NCBI RefSeq assembly: GCF_030699305.1
Contig: NZ_JAUYNB010000010.1
Location: 124,001 to 188,000, forward strand
Direction of reading: 5' to 3'
Length of the DNA stretch: 64,000 bases
DNA from: Novosphingobium sp.
GTDB lineage: Bacteria > Pseudomonadota > Alphaproteobacteria > Sphingomonadales > Sphingomonadaceae
The notes under the pieces are model-generated. The model was not told where the DNA came from. It did not search any database and worked only from the letters and a program-made list of their open reading frames with translations. The position numbers and the translations under genes are program-made. Positions 47,141 to 55,399 of the stretch are shown here, one piece after another (within the stretch, counting starts at the first letter, position 1; each line of letters begins with the position of its first letter).

Positions 47141-47584
47141 TCAGAACGGCCGGACGATCACCAGAATGACGATCACCGGAATGGCAATGCCGGGCACCTC
47201 GTTGATCATCCGCAGCGCCCGCCCGCTCAGCTTGCGTTCTCCGCGCGCCAGCGCCTCGGCATAGCCCGCCAGCCAGACGTGATAGGCAGTCAGGCCCAGC
47301 ACCGCGGCCAGCTTCACCAGAAACCAGCCGGAGGCGAAATACCCCATCGACCAGGCAATCATCAGGCCCAGCACCCAGCTGACCAGCAGTGATGGCCACA
47401 TGATGATCTTCAGCAACCGCCGCTCACGCTGGATCCAGGCTGCGTTATCGGGGGAATCCGGCGCGCATTCCTGATGATAGACAAATACGCGGGGCAGCAT
47501 GAACAGCCCGGCCATCCAGAAGATCACAAAGATCAGGTGCCCGGCCTTCAGCCAGAGATATGTCACGGAAAGAACCTCTTGCAT
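47141..47584 (-). CDS. hemJ: Protoporphyrinogen IX oxidase HemJ
   Basis: Membrane protein of 147 residues that oxidises protoporphyrinogen IX to protoporphyrin IX in bacteria lacking HemY/HemG. It has four hydrophobic helices. The opening TYLWLKAGHLIFVIFWMAGLFMLPRVFVYH carries the conserved His residues. KIIMWPSLLVSWVLGLMI and WFLVKLAAVLGLTAYHVWL follow. It was formerly called CopD-like. The ATG at 47584 lies 14 bp after the hemE stop, so hemE and hemJ are one haem unit. The listed start at 47821 overlaps hemE and is not used. Confidence 0.88.
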   Translation of the reverse strand: MQEVLSVTYLWLKAGHLIFVIFWMAGLFMLPRVFVYHQECAPDSPDNAAWIQRERRLLKIIMWPSLLVSWVLGLMIAWSMGYFASGWFLVKLAAVLGLTAYHVWLAGYAEALARGERKLSGRALRMINEVPGIAIPVIVILVIVRPF

Positions 47585-47598
47585 GAACCCATGATAGC

Positions 47599-48624
47599 TT
47601 ACTTGCGCCAGCCGCGCACCACCGCAAGCAATGCCTCGACATGCTCCAGCGGGGTGAACTGGCCGATCCCGTGGCCCAGATTGAACACGTGCGGCCGATC
47701 CGCAAACGCGTCCAGCACGCGCAGGGTCTGGCGTTCCAGCTCTGCCCCGCCGGCCAGCAGCAACAGCGGATCGAGGTTGCCCTGCACCGGCAGCCCGGCA
47801 GGCAGCGTTCTGGCCGCCCACAGCGGGTCAACCGTTTCATCGATCCCCACCGCATCCACCCCGGTTTCACGGGCATAGGCGGCCAGCTTTTCACCGGAAC
47901 CCTTGGGAAAACCAATCACCGGCACATCCGGATACCGCGCCTTGATCCGTCCGGCGATTGCAGCATTCGGGGCAATTACCCAGCGTTCAAACTCCTCCGG
48001 GGCCAGACTGCCGGCCCAGCTGTCGAACAGTTGCACCGCTTCGGCGCCCGCTTCGATCTGACCGGCAAGGTATTCCACGGTCACATCGACAATGGCGTCG
48101 ATGATCGCCTGGAACGCCGCCGGATCGCGATAGGCCATGGCGCGCGTTTCATGCTGGTCGCGGCTGCCCTCGCCCGCCACCATATACGTCGCGACGGTCC
48201 ATGCACTGCCCGCAAAGCCCAGCATGGTCTTGTCTGCGGCCAATCCGGCGCGGACCAGCCGGACGGTGTCATAGATCGGGCTGAGCCGGTCTGGCACGGC
48301 TGTCAGCGCGGACAAGGCCGTATCGACCAGCCGGGGGGACAGGTGCGGACCTTCACCGGCCAGGAACTGCAAATCCTGCCCCATGGCGTAAGGCACGATC
48401 AGAATGTCTGAAAACAGGATCGCGCCGTCGAACCCGAACCGCCGGATCGGCTGCAAAGTGATCTCTGCCGCAGCTTCGCTGTCATAGACCAACGGCAGGA
48501 ATCCGCCCTTTTCGGCCCGCAATGCACGGTATTCCGGCAGATAGCGCCCTGCCTGCCGCATCAGCCAGACTGGCCGCTGACTGGCGTTCCGACCACGCAG
48601 GGTATCAAGCAGCAAACCGGGCAT
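47599..48624 (-). CDS. hemE: Uroporphyrinogen decarboxylase
   Basis: Decarboxylates uroporphyrinogen III to coproporphyrinogen III. The 341-residue product starts MPGLLLDTLRGRNASQRPVWLMRQAGRYLPEYR with the typical signature. It continues with FDGAILFSDILIVPYAMGQDLQF, FAGSAWTVATYMVAG and VIGFPKGSGEKLAAYA. The listed ORF starts at 48648; the ATG at 48624 is preferred by family pattern. It is followed by hemJ. The region upstream is the putative origin, as in Caulobacter, where oriC is next to hemE. Confidence 0.97.
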   Translation of the reverse strand: MPGLLLDTLRGRNASQRPVWLMRQAGRYLPEYRALRAEKGGFLPLVYDSEAAAEITLQPIRRFGFDGAILFSDILIVPYAMGQDLQFLAGEGPHLSPRLVDTALSALTAVPDRLSPIYDTVRLVRAGLAADKTMLGFAGSAWTVATYMVAGEGSRDQHETRAMAYRDPAAFQAIIDAIVDVTVEYLAGQIEAGAEAVQLFDSWAGSLAPEEFERWVIAPNAAIAGRIKARYPDVPVIGFPKGSGEKLAAYARETGVDAVGIDETVDPLWAARTLPAGLPVQGNLDPLLLLAGGAELERQTLRVLDAFADRPHVFNLGHGIGQFTPLEHVEALLAVVRGWRK

Positions 48625-48934
48625 CGAACGATTCCATTCCAATAACATTTAAGATTTTTTATAAGGATGTGACTGTAGTTGGCCTGTGGATAGCGCGAAC
48701 AACCGCGCCTTGCCTGATTTGTCCCGGCCTGAACAGGGGGCAAGCGCAGGGCGACTCTGTTGCCCCCCGCGTCAAGCAAAGGTTATCCCGGCTATCCCCA
48801 GCCTGTGGGTAACAGTTTCCACCTGTCCACAAGTGGCGCACAGGAGTCCGGTCAATGGGCATGGAATCCATGTCGGATCTTGTCCCCCGGTTTGTCCCGT
48901 GATTTATGCGACCAATTGTCCACAGGGAGCCAAA
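48625..48934. other. oriC: Putative chromosomal replication origin (oriC), hemE-ppsR intergenic region
   Basis: This 310-bp non-coding region holds an AT-rich stretch (48641-48666) and several DnaA-box-like 9-mers, given with the consensus TTATCCACA. CTATCCACA lies on the minus strand at 48685-48693 and TTACCCACA on the minus strand at 48804-48812. CTGTCCACA lies at 48823-48831 and TTGTCCACA at 48916-48924. TTATCCCGG (48783) and CTATCCCCA (48792) are weaker. Three GANTC sites (48753, 48844, 48864) are possible CcrM targets. In Caulobacter, oriC is between hemE and the DUF299 gene, and the same order is seen here. Confidence 0.82.
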
Positions 48935-49765
48935 ATGCCCCGTCTCAACCTGCATCTGCTGTCGGATTCCACCGGCGAAACGCTGGAAGCCATCGCCAAG
49001 GCGGCGCTGGCGCAGTTCGAGGGGGCGGACGTGATCCGCCATTTCTGGCCGATGGTCCGCTCGCAGCAGCACCTTGACCGGATCATGGGCGATATCGCCA
49101 GCAATCCGGGGCTGGTGTTCTATACCATGGCCAGCACTGAATTACGCGGCAAGCTGGTGGAACGGTGCCGCGCGCTGGGGTTGCCGGTCGTGTCGGTGTT
49201 GGATTCGGCAGTCGAAGCGCTGGAATCCGCGCTGGGCCAGCACCCCCGCGCCCGCCCCGGCCGCCAGCACATGATGGACGAGGCCTATTTCGCCCGGGTC
49301 GACGCGATCCAGTTCACCATCGCCCACGACGACGGGGTGATGTGGGAAGACTGGGAAGAGGCCGACATCGTCCTTGCCGGGGTGTCACGCTCGTCAAAGA
49401 CGCCGACCAGCATCTATCTCGCCAATCGCGGGTTCAAGGTCGCGAACATCCCGGTCGTGGTGGAAAGCCCGCCGCCCACTGCGCTGTTCGGGCTGAAGCA
49501 TCCACTGGTCGTGGGGCTGACCACCGCGCCCGACCGGCTGATTCAGGTCCGCCGCAACCGGCTGCTCTCGCTCAACCAGGCGCCCGAAACGGCTTATGTC
49601 GATCAGGACCGGGTGGTGCGCGAAGTGCAGTATGCACGGCGGATGTTTGCCGATAACGACTGGCCCGTGATCGACGTCACCCGCCGCTCGATCGAGGAAA
49701 CCGCTGCCGCCGTGATCAACCTTTACAACGAATCCCGTGCGCCCAAGGATGGCCGGGCCGACTGA
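48935..49765 (+). CDS. ppsR: Pyruvate, water dikinase (or PPDK) regulatory protein, DUF299
   Basis: Bifunctional kinase/pyrophosphorylase that regulates PEP synthetase or pyruvate phosphate dikinase by reversible phosphorylation. The 276-residue product reads LNLHLLSDSTGETLEAIAKAALAQFEG, GVSRSSKTPTSIYLANRGFKVANIPVV with P-loop-like GVSRSSKT, and ends in the family tail. The ATG at 48935 has AGGGAG before it; the listed upstream start lies in the origin region. Its stop overlaps the maf start (TGATG). No ppsA/ppdK is in the window. Confidence 0.93.
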   Translation: MPRLNLHLLSDSTGETLEAIAKAALAQFEGADVIRHFWPMVRSQQHLDRIMGDIASNPGLVFYTMASTELRGKLVERCRALGLPVVSVLDSAVEALESALGQHPRARPGRQHMMDEAYFARVDAIQFTIAHDDGVMWEDWEEADIVLAGVSRSSKTPTSIYLANRGFKVANIPVVVESPPPTALFGLKHPLVVGLTTAPDRLIQVRRNRLLSLNQAPETAYVDQDRVVREVQYARRMFADNDWPVIDVTRRSIEETAAAVINLYNESRAPKDGRAD

Positions 49766-50349
49766 TGCTGGTGCTCGCATCGCAAAGTGCATCGCGTCAG
49801 GCGATGCTGACCGCTGCCGGGGTGGCTTTCACCCCCTGCCCCGCCGATGTCGATGAACGCGCGCTTGAGGCCAGCATGGCGGGGGCCGATCCCGATGGAA
49901 TCGCGCTGGCGCTGGCCCGGGCCAAGGCGCTGGCCGTCTCGGCGCAGCACGTCGGCGCGCTGGTGCTGGGCAGCGACAGTCTGGTCGAAGTCGCTGGCCG
50001 CCGGTTCGACAAGCCGCGCAGCCGCGCCGAAGCGGCCGAGCATCTGCGGTTCTTTTCCGGACAGGCGATGCGGTTGCACAGCGCGGTCGCGCTGGCCCAG
50101 GGTGGCGCGGTGACCTGGCAGCATGGCGAATGCGCCGTGTTGCAGGTCCGCCCGCTAACCGAGGGATTCATCGAACGCTACCTTGCCGCCGAATGGCCCG
50201 ACGTGCGCGCCTGCGTGGGCGTGTTCCGGATCGAGGGGCTGGGCGTGAACCTGTTCGAAACGATCACCGGCAGCCACTTCACCGTCCTGGGCATGCCGCT
50301 GCTGGCCGTGCTGGGCGCGCTGCGCGAAGCTGGGGAGCTGCCTGCATGA
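49765..50349 (+). CDS. maf: Maf family nucleotide pyrophosphatase
   Basis: House-cleaning pyrophosphatase that hydrolyses non-canonical or excess nucleoside triphosphates. The 194-residue product starts MLVLASQSASRQAMLTAAGV with the Maf loop. It has LGSDSLVEVAGRRFDKPRSRAEA and the conserved VFRIEGLGVNLFETITGSHFTVLGMPLL. The exact substrate (dTTP/UTP or m7GTP subgroup) is not determined. It is coupled to ppsR and aroE by overlapping stops and starts. Confidence 0.9.
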   Translation: MLVLASQSASRQAMLTAAGVAFTPCPADVDERALEASMAGADPDGIALALARAKALAVSAQHVGALVLGSDSLVEVAGRRFDKPRSRAEAAEHLRFFSGQAMRLHSAVALAQGGAVTWQHGECAVLQVRPLTEGFIERYLAAEWPDVRACVGVFRIEGLGVNLFETITGSHFTVLGMPLLAVLGALREAGELPA

Positions 50350-51203
50350 CCCGCCCCTATGCCGAAGTGATCGGTGATCCGATCGTGCAATCAAAATCCC
50401 CTGCGATTCATGGCTTCTGGCTGGGCAAGCTGGGGATCGAGGCCGATTACCGCGCCTGTCATGTCGCCGCGGATGGGCTGGCCGATTACGTCGCCCGCCG
50501 CCGCGCCGATCCGGACTGGCGCGGGTGCAATGTCACCATGCCGCACAAGCAGGCGATCATGCCGCTGCTCGACCGGATCGATCCGGCCGCCGCGCGGATT
50601 GGCGCGGTGAATACGGTGGTGCGGGCCAGCGACGGCACGCTGACCGGCTACAACACCGACGCCCCCGGCTTTCTGGAGCCGCTCCAGTCACTGCTGGACC
50701 AGACGCACCTGTACCGGATGGCGCGGATTTTCGGCGCGGGCGGGGCTGCGCGGGCGATCATCACCGCGCTCGCGGACAAGGGCTTCACGCTGGTCGTTGC
50801 GGCGCGCAAGCCCGCGCAGGCCCGCGCATTGCTGGATGACCTGGCCCCGAACGGCGAACATCACGCGGTGGAACTCGCCCACTTTGCCCCCGCCACCGAT
50901 TTCGCGTTCGACGACCGGGACCAGATCCTGGACCTGGTGATCAATGCCAGCCCGCTGGGCATGGCTGGCAACCCGCCGCTGGAGCTGGATTTCAGCCACG
51001 TTCCACCCGGCAGCGTGGTCTATGACATTGTCACGCATCCGCTCGACACCCCGTTGCTGGTCGAAGCCCGCCAGCGCGGACTGGCAACGGTTGATGGGCT
51101 GGCGATGCTGATCGGACAGGCGGCGGCAGCGTTCGAACGGTTCTTTGCCGCGCCCGCTCCGCGCGAATACGATGCTGAACTGCGCAAGGTGCTGACCGCA
51201 TGA
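50346..51203 (+). CDS. aroE: Shikimate dehydrogenase
   Basis: NADPH-dependent reduction of 3-dehydroshikimate in aromatic amino acid synthesis. The 285-residue product has EVIGDPIVQSKSPAIHGFWL and CNVTMPHKQAIMPLLD with the catalytic Lys (PHK). NTDAPGF follows, and a Rossmann motif IFGAGGAARAIITALADKGF. The listed ORF begins much earlier; the ATG at 50346 overlaps the maf stop (ATGA). Its stop overlaps the coaE start. Confidence 0.95.
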   Translation: MTRPYAEVIGDPIVQSKSPAIHGFWLGKLGIEADYRACHVAADGLADYVARRRADPDWRGCNVTMPHKQAIMPLLDRIDPAAARIGAVNTVVRASDGTLTGYNTDAPGFLEPLQSLLDQTHLYRMARIFGAGGAARAIITALADKGFTLVVAARKPAQARALLDDLAPNGEHHAVELAHFAPATDFAFDDRDQILDLVINASPLGMAGNPPLELDFSHVPPGSVVYDIVTHPLDTPLLVEARQRGLATVDGLAMLIGQAAAAFERFFAAPAPREYDAELRKVLTA

Positions 51204-51805
51204 CTGAACAACGCCCGTTTATTCTTGGTCTGACCGGCTCGATCGGCATGGGCAAATCGGCCGTCGCGGCCATGCTGCGGGGGTTGGGCGTGCCGGTGTT
51301 CGATGCCGACGCCGTGGTGCATGAATTGCAGGGTCCGGGCGGACCGCTGCTCCCCGCGATCGAGGCGGCGTTTCCCGGCACCACCGGGCCGGACGGGGTC
51401 GACCGGATCAAGCTGGGCGCGGCCGTGTTCGGCAATCCGGAAGCGCTGGGGCGGCTGGAAATGATCGTCCATCCGGAAGTGGCCGAAGTGCGCCGGGCGT
51501 TTCTGGCTGACAATCGCGATGCCCCGCTGATCGTGTTCGATGTGCCGCTGCTGTATGAAAAGGACGGCTGGAAAGCGGTCGATGCGGTTGCGGTCGTGTC
51601 CGCCCCGGCGGAAATGCAGCGGGCCCGCGTGCTGGCCCGCCCCGGCATGACCGAGGAGAAGTTTGAGCGGATCCTAGCGCTGCAAGTGCCCGATGCGGAC
51701 AAGCGCGCACGGGCCGATCATGTGATCGATACCGGAACCTCGCTGGCCGAAACGCGCCATGCGGTGCAGCGGTTGATTCATGCGATCATCGGCGGTCAAA
51801 AATAG
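51200..51805 (+). CDS. coaE: Dephospho-CoA kinase
   Basis: Last step of CoA synthesis, phosphorylation of dephospho-CoA. The 201-residue product has the P-loop GSIGMGKSAV. It also has VFDADAVVHELQGPGGPLLP, IVFDVPLLYEKDGWKAVDAVAVVSAP and the lid region ARPGMTEEKFERILALQVPDADKRARADHVIDTG. The start overlaps the aroE stop by 4 bp. In alphaproteobacteria coaE and dnaQ follow aroE near the origin, as here. Confidence 0.96.
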   Translation: MTEQRPFILGLTGSIGMGKSAVAAMLRGLGVPVFDADAVVHELQGPGGPLLPAIEAAFPGTTGPDGVDRIKLGAAVFGNPEALGRLEMIVHPEVAEVRRAFLADNRDAPLIVFDVPLLYEKDGWKAVDAVAVVSAPAEMQRARVLARPGMTEEKFERILALQVPDADKRARADHVIDTGTSLAETRHAVQRLIHAIIGGQK

Positions 51806-51855
51806 GGTTTCACCCCCTTGCCTAGGTGCCCTGACAGGCCCATGTCTTGTGCGTA

Positions 51856-52539
51856 ATGCGTGAAATTATCTTCGATACCGAAACGACTGGACTTGATCCC
51901 AGAAACGGTGACCGCCTGGTTGAGATCGGCTGTATCGAAATGGTCAACCGGGTCACCACCGGTGCGACATTCCACTGCTACATCAACCCTGATCGCGATA
52001 TGCCCGCTGCGGCCGAAGCGGTGCACGGCCTGTCGGCGGCATTCCTGTCGGACAAGCCGCGCTTCCATGAAAAAGCGGCTGCGTTTCTGGACTTCATCGG
52101 CGATTCGATGCTGGTCGCGCACAATGCCGGGTTCGATTTCGGGTTCATCAACGCCGAACTCGAAGCCTGCGGGCTGGAACCGGTCAGCAAGACGCGGATG
52201 ATTGATACCGTGGCGCTGGCGCGGGTCCGCCACCCCGGTGCGAAGCTCAGCCTTGATGCGCTGTGCACGCGTTACGGGATCGATCGCAGCCACCGCACCA
52301 TGCACGGCGCGCTGCTCGACGCCGAACTGCTGGCGCAAGTTTACGTGGAACTCACCGGGGGCCGCCAGATTGGCCTTGAACTGGCTGGTTCCCGGCAAGA
52401 ATCGATCGTCGCCCCGGCAGCCATGCCGGTGCGCGACCGTGTGTTCCGCCCCGCACGTCCACATCGGGCGAGCGAGGCAGAGCTGGCGGCGCACGCCGCT
52501 TTCCTCGAATCGGTAAAGTCACCGCTATGGAACGACTGA
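51856..52539 (+). CDS. dnaQ: DNA polymerase III epsilon subunit (3'-5' exonuclease)
   Basis: Proofreading subunit of the replicative polymerase. The 227-residue product has DEDDh exonuclease motifs: REIIFDTETTGLDP (ExoI), VAHNAGFDFGFINAEL (ExoII), and HGALLDAELLAQVYVEL with the His of ExoIII. A C-terminal segment for binding the polymerase core follows. The ATG at 51856 is preferred over TTG at 51847. It is only 50 bp after coaE, so it may be in the same transcript. Confidence 0.95.
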   Translation: MREIIFDTETTGLDPRNGDRLVEIGCIEMVNRVTTGATFHCYINPDRDMPAAAEAVHGLSAAFLSDKPRFHEKAAAFLDFIGDSMLVAHNAGFDFGFINAELEACGLEPVSKTRMIDTVALARVRHPGAKLSLDALCTRYGIDRSHRTMHGALLDAELLAQVYVELTGGRQIGLELAGSRQESIVAPAAMPVRDRVFRPARPHRASEAELAAHAAFLESVKSPLWND

Positions 52540-52574
52540 TTCGGATCGGCTGATTAAGACAGGAGAAGGTACTT

Positions 52575-53141
52575 ATGGATATCCGCGTTTCCGGCCACCA
52601 GGTTGAAACTGGTGAAGCGCTGCAGGTCCATGCGCAAGAGCGGATGACCGCCATCGCCGCCAAGTACTTTGTCGGCACGATTTCCGCACACGTGACCTTC
52701 AATCGCGCCCCGGCGGGCGCGTTCCGCTGCGATATCGTGATGCACGTGATGCAGGGCCTGATCCTGAAGGCTGCCGGGGTTGCGCACGAGGCGCACGCCG
52801 CGCTCGATGTCGCGGCTGAAAAGATCGACAAGCAGCTGCGCCGCTACAAGCGCCGGATCAACGACCGGCATGAACAGACCGCCCATGCCATGCGGCAGGA
52901 AGAAGCCGCTTATACCGTGTTTGTCGAGCCGGAGCCGGATGCGGAGGAGGTGACCGTCGATGCGCCGGTCGTGATTGCCGAAACCCGGGTCGACGTGCCT
53001 GAATCGACGGTCTCGGACGCGGTGATGATGCTCGACCTGCGCAACACCAACGCGCTGTTGTTCAAGAATGCGGGTACCGGCACCTACAACATGGTCTACC
53101 GCCGCGGGGACGGTTCAATCGGCTGGGTTGAACCTTCCTGA
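52575..53141 (+). CDS. hpf: Ribosome hibernation promoting factor, long form
   Basis: Binds 30S subunits in stationary phase and drives 100S ribosome formation. The 188-residue product has an N-terminal HPF/YfiA domain (MDIRVSGHQVETGEALQVHAQERMTAIAAKYFVG). A linker and C-terminal dimerisation domain (DAVMMLDLRNTNALLFKNAGTGTYNMVYRRGDGSIGWVEP) follow. This is the long type found outside gammaproteobacteria. AGGAGAAGG precedes the ATG at 52575. It lies upstream of ptsN, as in many proteobacteria, though rpoN is not here. Confidence 0.95.
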   Translation: MDIRVSGHQVETGEALQVHAQERMTAIAAKYFVGTISAHVTFNRAPAGAFRCDIVMHVMQGLILKAAGVAHEAHAALDVAAEKIDKQLRRYKRRINDRHEQTAHAMRQEEAAYTVFVEPEPDAEEVTVDAPVVIAETRVDVPESTVSDAVMMLDLRNTNALLFKNAGTGTYNMVYRRGDGSIGWVEPS

Positions 53142-53239
53142 ATGAACGCGTAAAGGCGCGGTCATTCTGAAGGGGTGAGGGGCAGGAAATTGACGGTGCA
53201 GCCGCGCCGGGTTTCCAATCCTGCCCCTTTCCCCTGCAC

Positions 53240-53255
53240 TTGCCGGATCCGGCAA
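53240..53255. promoter_or_regulatory. 16-bp perfect palindrome before ptsN
   Basis: TTGCCGGATCCGGCAA lies 21 bp before the ptsN ATG in the 135-bp hpf-ptsN spacer. It could be an operator or a translation-affecting hairpin next to the ribosome site; no known regulator motif is matched. Confidence 0.35.
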
Positions 53256-53276
53256 CTTTGGGACACGGGCCTTTCC

Positions 53277-53738
53277 ATGACCGCACTTTTCACGCTTACG
53301 CCCGAAGCTGTCGGCACGATCGATGCAGACAGCAAACAGGCCATTCTGGACCAGCTTGCGCACTGCTTTGCCCAGGTCTACCAGCTCGATCCGGCCGTTG
53401 TGCTGGAACGGATCGAAGAACGGGAGAAACTGGGCAGCACCGGCTTTGGCCGCGGTGTCGCCATCCCGCACGCCCGCATTCCCGATCTTGCCCGTCCAGT
53501 GGCGGTGTTCTTTCGGCTGACGTCGCCAGTGGCGTTCGATGCAGCGGACGGCATGCCGGTGGAAATGGTGTTCGGGCTGCTATCGCCCGAATCGGCGGGA
53601 GCGGCGCATCTGCACGCGCTCGCCGCGATCAGCCGGATGATGCGCAATGAACAGATGCACACCGCCCTGACCGAAGCGCCAGGGGCCGAGGCGATCTATT
53701 CGCTGATTGCCAATGACATTGACCGCAACGTTGCCTGA
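53277..53738 (+). CDS. ptsN: PTS IIA-like nitrogen regulatory protein (EIIA-Ntr)
   Basis: Phosphorylatable EIIA protein of the nitrogen-related PTS, regulating potassium, nitrogen or stress responses. The 153-residue product has the active His in RGVAIPHARIPDLARP. The hydrophobic FGLLSPESAGAAHLHALAAISRMMR follows. The listed start at 53175 would add 34 residues; the ATG at 53277 gives the normal length. The thioesterase gene overlaps its 3' end. Confidence 0.93.
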   Translation: MTALFTLTPEAVGTIDADSKQAILDQLAHCFAQVYQLDPAVVLERIEEREKLGSTGFGRGVAIPHARIPDLARPVAVFFRLTSPVAFDAADGMPVEMVFGLLSPESAGAAHLHALAAISRMMRNEQMHTALTEAPGAEAIYSLIANDIDRNVA

Positions 53739-54201
53739 AGCAGCCCCCGCCGGCGCGGCGCTGCACTGGCGCGCGCTGGAGGGGCTGTATGCTTCGGCTC
53801 CCGTCAACAGCCTGTTCGCCTCGACCCTGGCCATCACCGGTGAAGGCACGGCGCGGATTGCGTTCGACATTGATGAGCGCTGCTATCACGCGGCCGGTGC
53901 GGCGCATGGCACGATCTATTTCAAGATGCTGGATGACGCCGCATTCTATGCCGCAAACACGCTGGTAACGGACAAGTTCCTGCTGACCACATCCTTCAAC
54001 CTGCACTTTTCGCGCCCGGTCAAAGTGGGGCGGGTCATTGCCGAGGGGCGCTGGGTTTCCGGCCGCCGCCGCGTGCTGGTGGCCGAATCCCGCCTGATTG
54101 ATCGGGACGGAGAGGAAATTGGCCGCGGCACCGGGACGTTCCAGCGCAGCCGGATCGCCTTGTCCAGTCTGCCGGGTTACGCCGCCGGTCTGGTCGGCTG
54201 A
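53713..54201 (+). CDS. PaaI-type hotdog thioesterase
   Basis: Predicted acyl-CoA thioesterase, 162 residues from the ATG at 53713 (TTG at 53707 is the alternative). It has the hotdog fold segments YHAAGAAHGTIYFKMLDDAAFYAANTLV and FLLTTSFNLHFSRPVKVGRVIAEGRWVSG. The catalytic-side region is HGTIYFKMLDD. Its start lies within the last codons of ptsN (26-bp overlap), a common arrangement that couples translation. Substrate is unknown. Confidence 0.8.
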   Translation: MTLTATLPEAAPAGAALHWRALEGLYASAPVNSLFASTLAITGEGTARIAFDIDERCYHAAGAAHGTIYFKMLDDAAFYAANTLVTDKFLLTTSFNLHFSRPVKVGRVIAEGRWVSGRRRVLVAESRLIDRDGEEIGRGTGTFQRSRIALSSLPGYAAGLVG

Positions 54202-54207
54202 CCGGGC

Positions 54208-54531
54208 GTGGAGCCGCGCCTGCCAGCCCACATCGAAGTCAGCGCGATGATTCGCCGCGCGAATGCCGAAGGCGGCTTTGCCAGCGTGCTGCAAAAGGGT
54301 GAGCATGATGCCGGGACGATCCTGCTGGTATTGACCGAACGCGGCGGAAATGCGCGGGTTTTTGAACGGATGCCGGGGCCGTCCGGCCCCCGCTCCTGGC
54401 AGAAGTCAAATGCGGAAACTCCTGAAAACAAACAGCAATTTTATGAATGGCTGGATCGGCGCGGGGCGCAGGACCCGGATCTGTGGATTGTCGAACTGGA
54501 TATCGCGGATGGAGAACGGTTCATCCGATAG
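54208..54531 (+). CDS. DUF1491 family protein
   Basis: Small protein of 107 residues of the DUF1491 family: RLPAHIEVSAMIRRANAEGGFASVLQKGEHDAGTILLVLTERG and a C-terminal FYEWLDRRGAQDPDLWIVELDIADGERFI. The family is alphaproteobacterial and has no assigned role. GTG at 54208 is the start; the spacing of 6 bp to the thioesterase gene suggests co-transcription. Confidence 0.85.
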   Translation: MEPRLPAHIEVSAMIRRANAEGGFASVLQKGEHDAGTILLVLTERGGNARVFERMPGPSGPRSWQKSNAETPENKQQFYEWLDRRGAQDPDLWIVELDIADGERFIR

Positions 54532-54739
54532 CAAGGTTGGGTGGGTTGACTTTGTTGCATTGCGGCATCTAGGGGCGCGAACGTTTTGATGCGGAGGCAG
54601 CGCATTCGGGCAATCGGCCCGGTTCGCCAGCACGCAGACGGGGGACAGTCGGCAGGGCTGGATTGAGGGTTTCAGGGTCATTCGGCCCCATCCTCACCAC
54701 TCTGCGTCAGGCGCGTTCACCGCCCGTTTTGATGTATTG

Positions 54740-55336
54740 ATGAGCAGTAAACTGAACAAGGCCAGCGCGTTTGCCGTGGCGGCCATGATGACAACCATAC
54801 TTGTCAGCGCCAATGGTTCCGGCGCCGCTGCGGAAAGCCTCGATCCCGTGGCCATTCCCCAGGAACCAATCCCCGAAATCCAGCTTCAAGTGCCGCAAGT
54901 CGCCTCGGTTGAATCCGACGCCGCTGACTCGCTGGCTGAACTGGTCGCAACGCAGCCCTATCCCCAGGAATTGTCGAGCGAGCTGAACTGCCTCGCCGGC
55001 GCGATCTATTTCGAATCCAAGGGTGAAACTCTGGCCGGCCAGCTGGCCGTGGGCCGGGTGGTTGTTGCCCGGTCCAAATCGGGCCGCTTCCCCGGCAGCT
55101 ATTGCGGCGTTGTGTTCCAGCCGTCGCAGTTCTCGTTCGTGCGCGGCAACGCCCTGCCCTATGTCCGCAAGCAGTCGGCCGAATGGAAAGAGGCGGTGGC
55201 AATCGCCCAGATCGCGAATGAAGGCACCTGGCGCAGCCCGGTCGAAGGTGCGCTGTTCTTTCACGCGACGTACGTCTCGCCCGGCTGGCGCCTGAAGCGC
55301 CTGGCGCGGGTGGATAATCACATTTTTTACCGCTGA
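54740..55336 (+). CDS. Cell wall hydrolase, SleB-type
   Basis: Secreted or anchored peptidoglycan hydrolase (198 aa). The N-terminus is a signal or anchor (KASAFAVAAMMTTILVSANGSGAAAES). The domain begins LNCLAGAIYFESKGETLAGQLAVGRVVVARSKSG. Its catalytic Glu is probably in YFESKGE, and it ends with GALFFHATYVSPGWRLKRLARVDNHIFYR. The ATG at 54740 is preferred over a TTG at 54737. About 208 bp upstream have no clear feature. A strong terminator follows. Confidence 0.87.
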   Translation: MSSKLNKASAFAVAAMMTTILVSANGSGAAAESLDPVAIPQEPIPEIQLQVPQVASVESDAADSLAELVATQPYPQELSSELNCLAGAIYFESKGETLAGQLAVGRVVVARSKSGRFPGSYCGVVFQPSQFSFVRGNALPYVRKQSAEWKEAVAIAQIANEGTWRSPVEGALFFHATYVSPGWRLKRLARVDNHIFYR

Positions 55337-55354
55337 GCCTTCGCGGATCAGTTC

Positions 55355-55385
55355 AAAAGGGGCCGGGCAATCCGGCCCCTTTTTC
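55355..55385. terminator. Bidirectional Rho-independent terminator
   Basis: AAAAGGGGCCGG pairs perfectly with CCGGCCCCTTTT across GCAAT, between the convergent SleB-type hydrolase and xth genes. T-runs occur at the 3' end on both strands. Confidence 0.93.
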
Positions 55386-55399
55386 ATGCCGCTGCCGCG

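Noticed and set aside
52340-52354. parS-like GTTTACGTGGAAC in dnaQ
   Set aside because: One base is missing from the CACGTG core, so it is not a proper palindrome.
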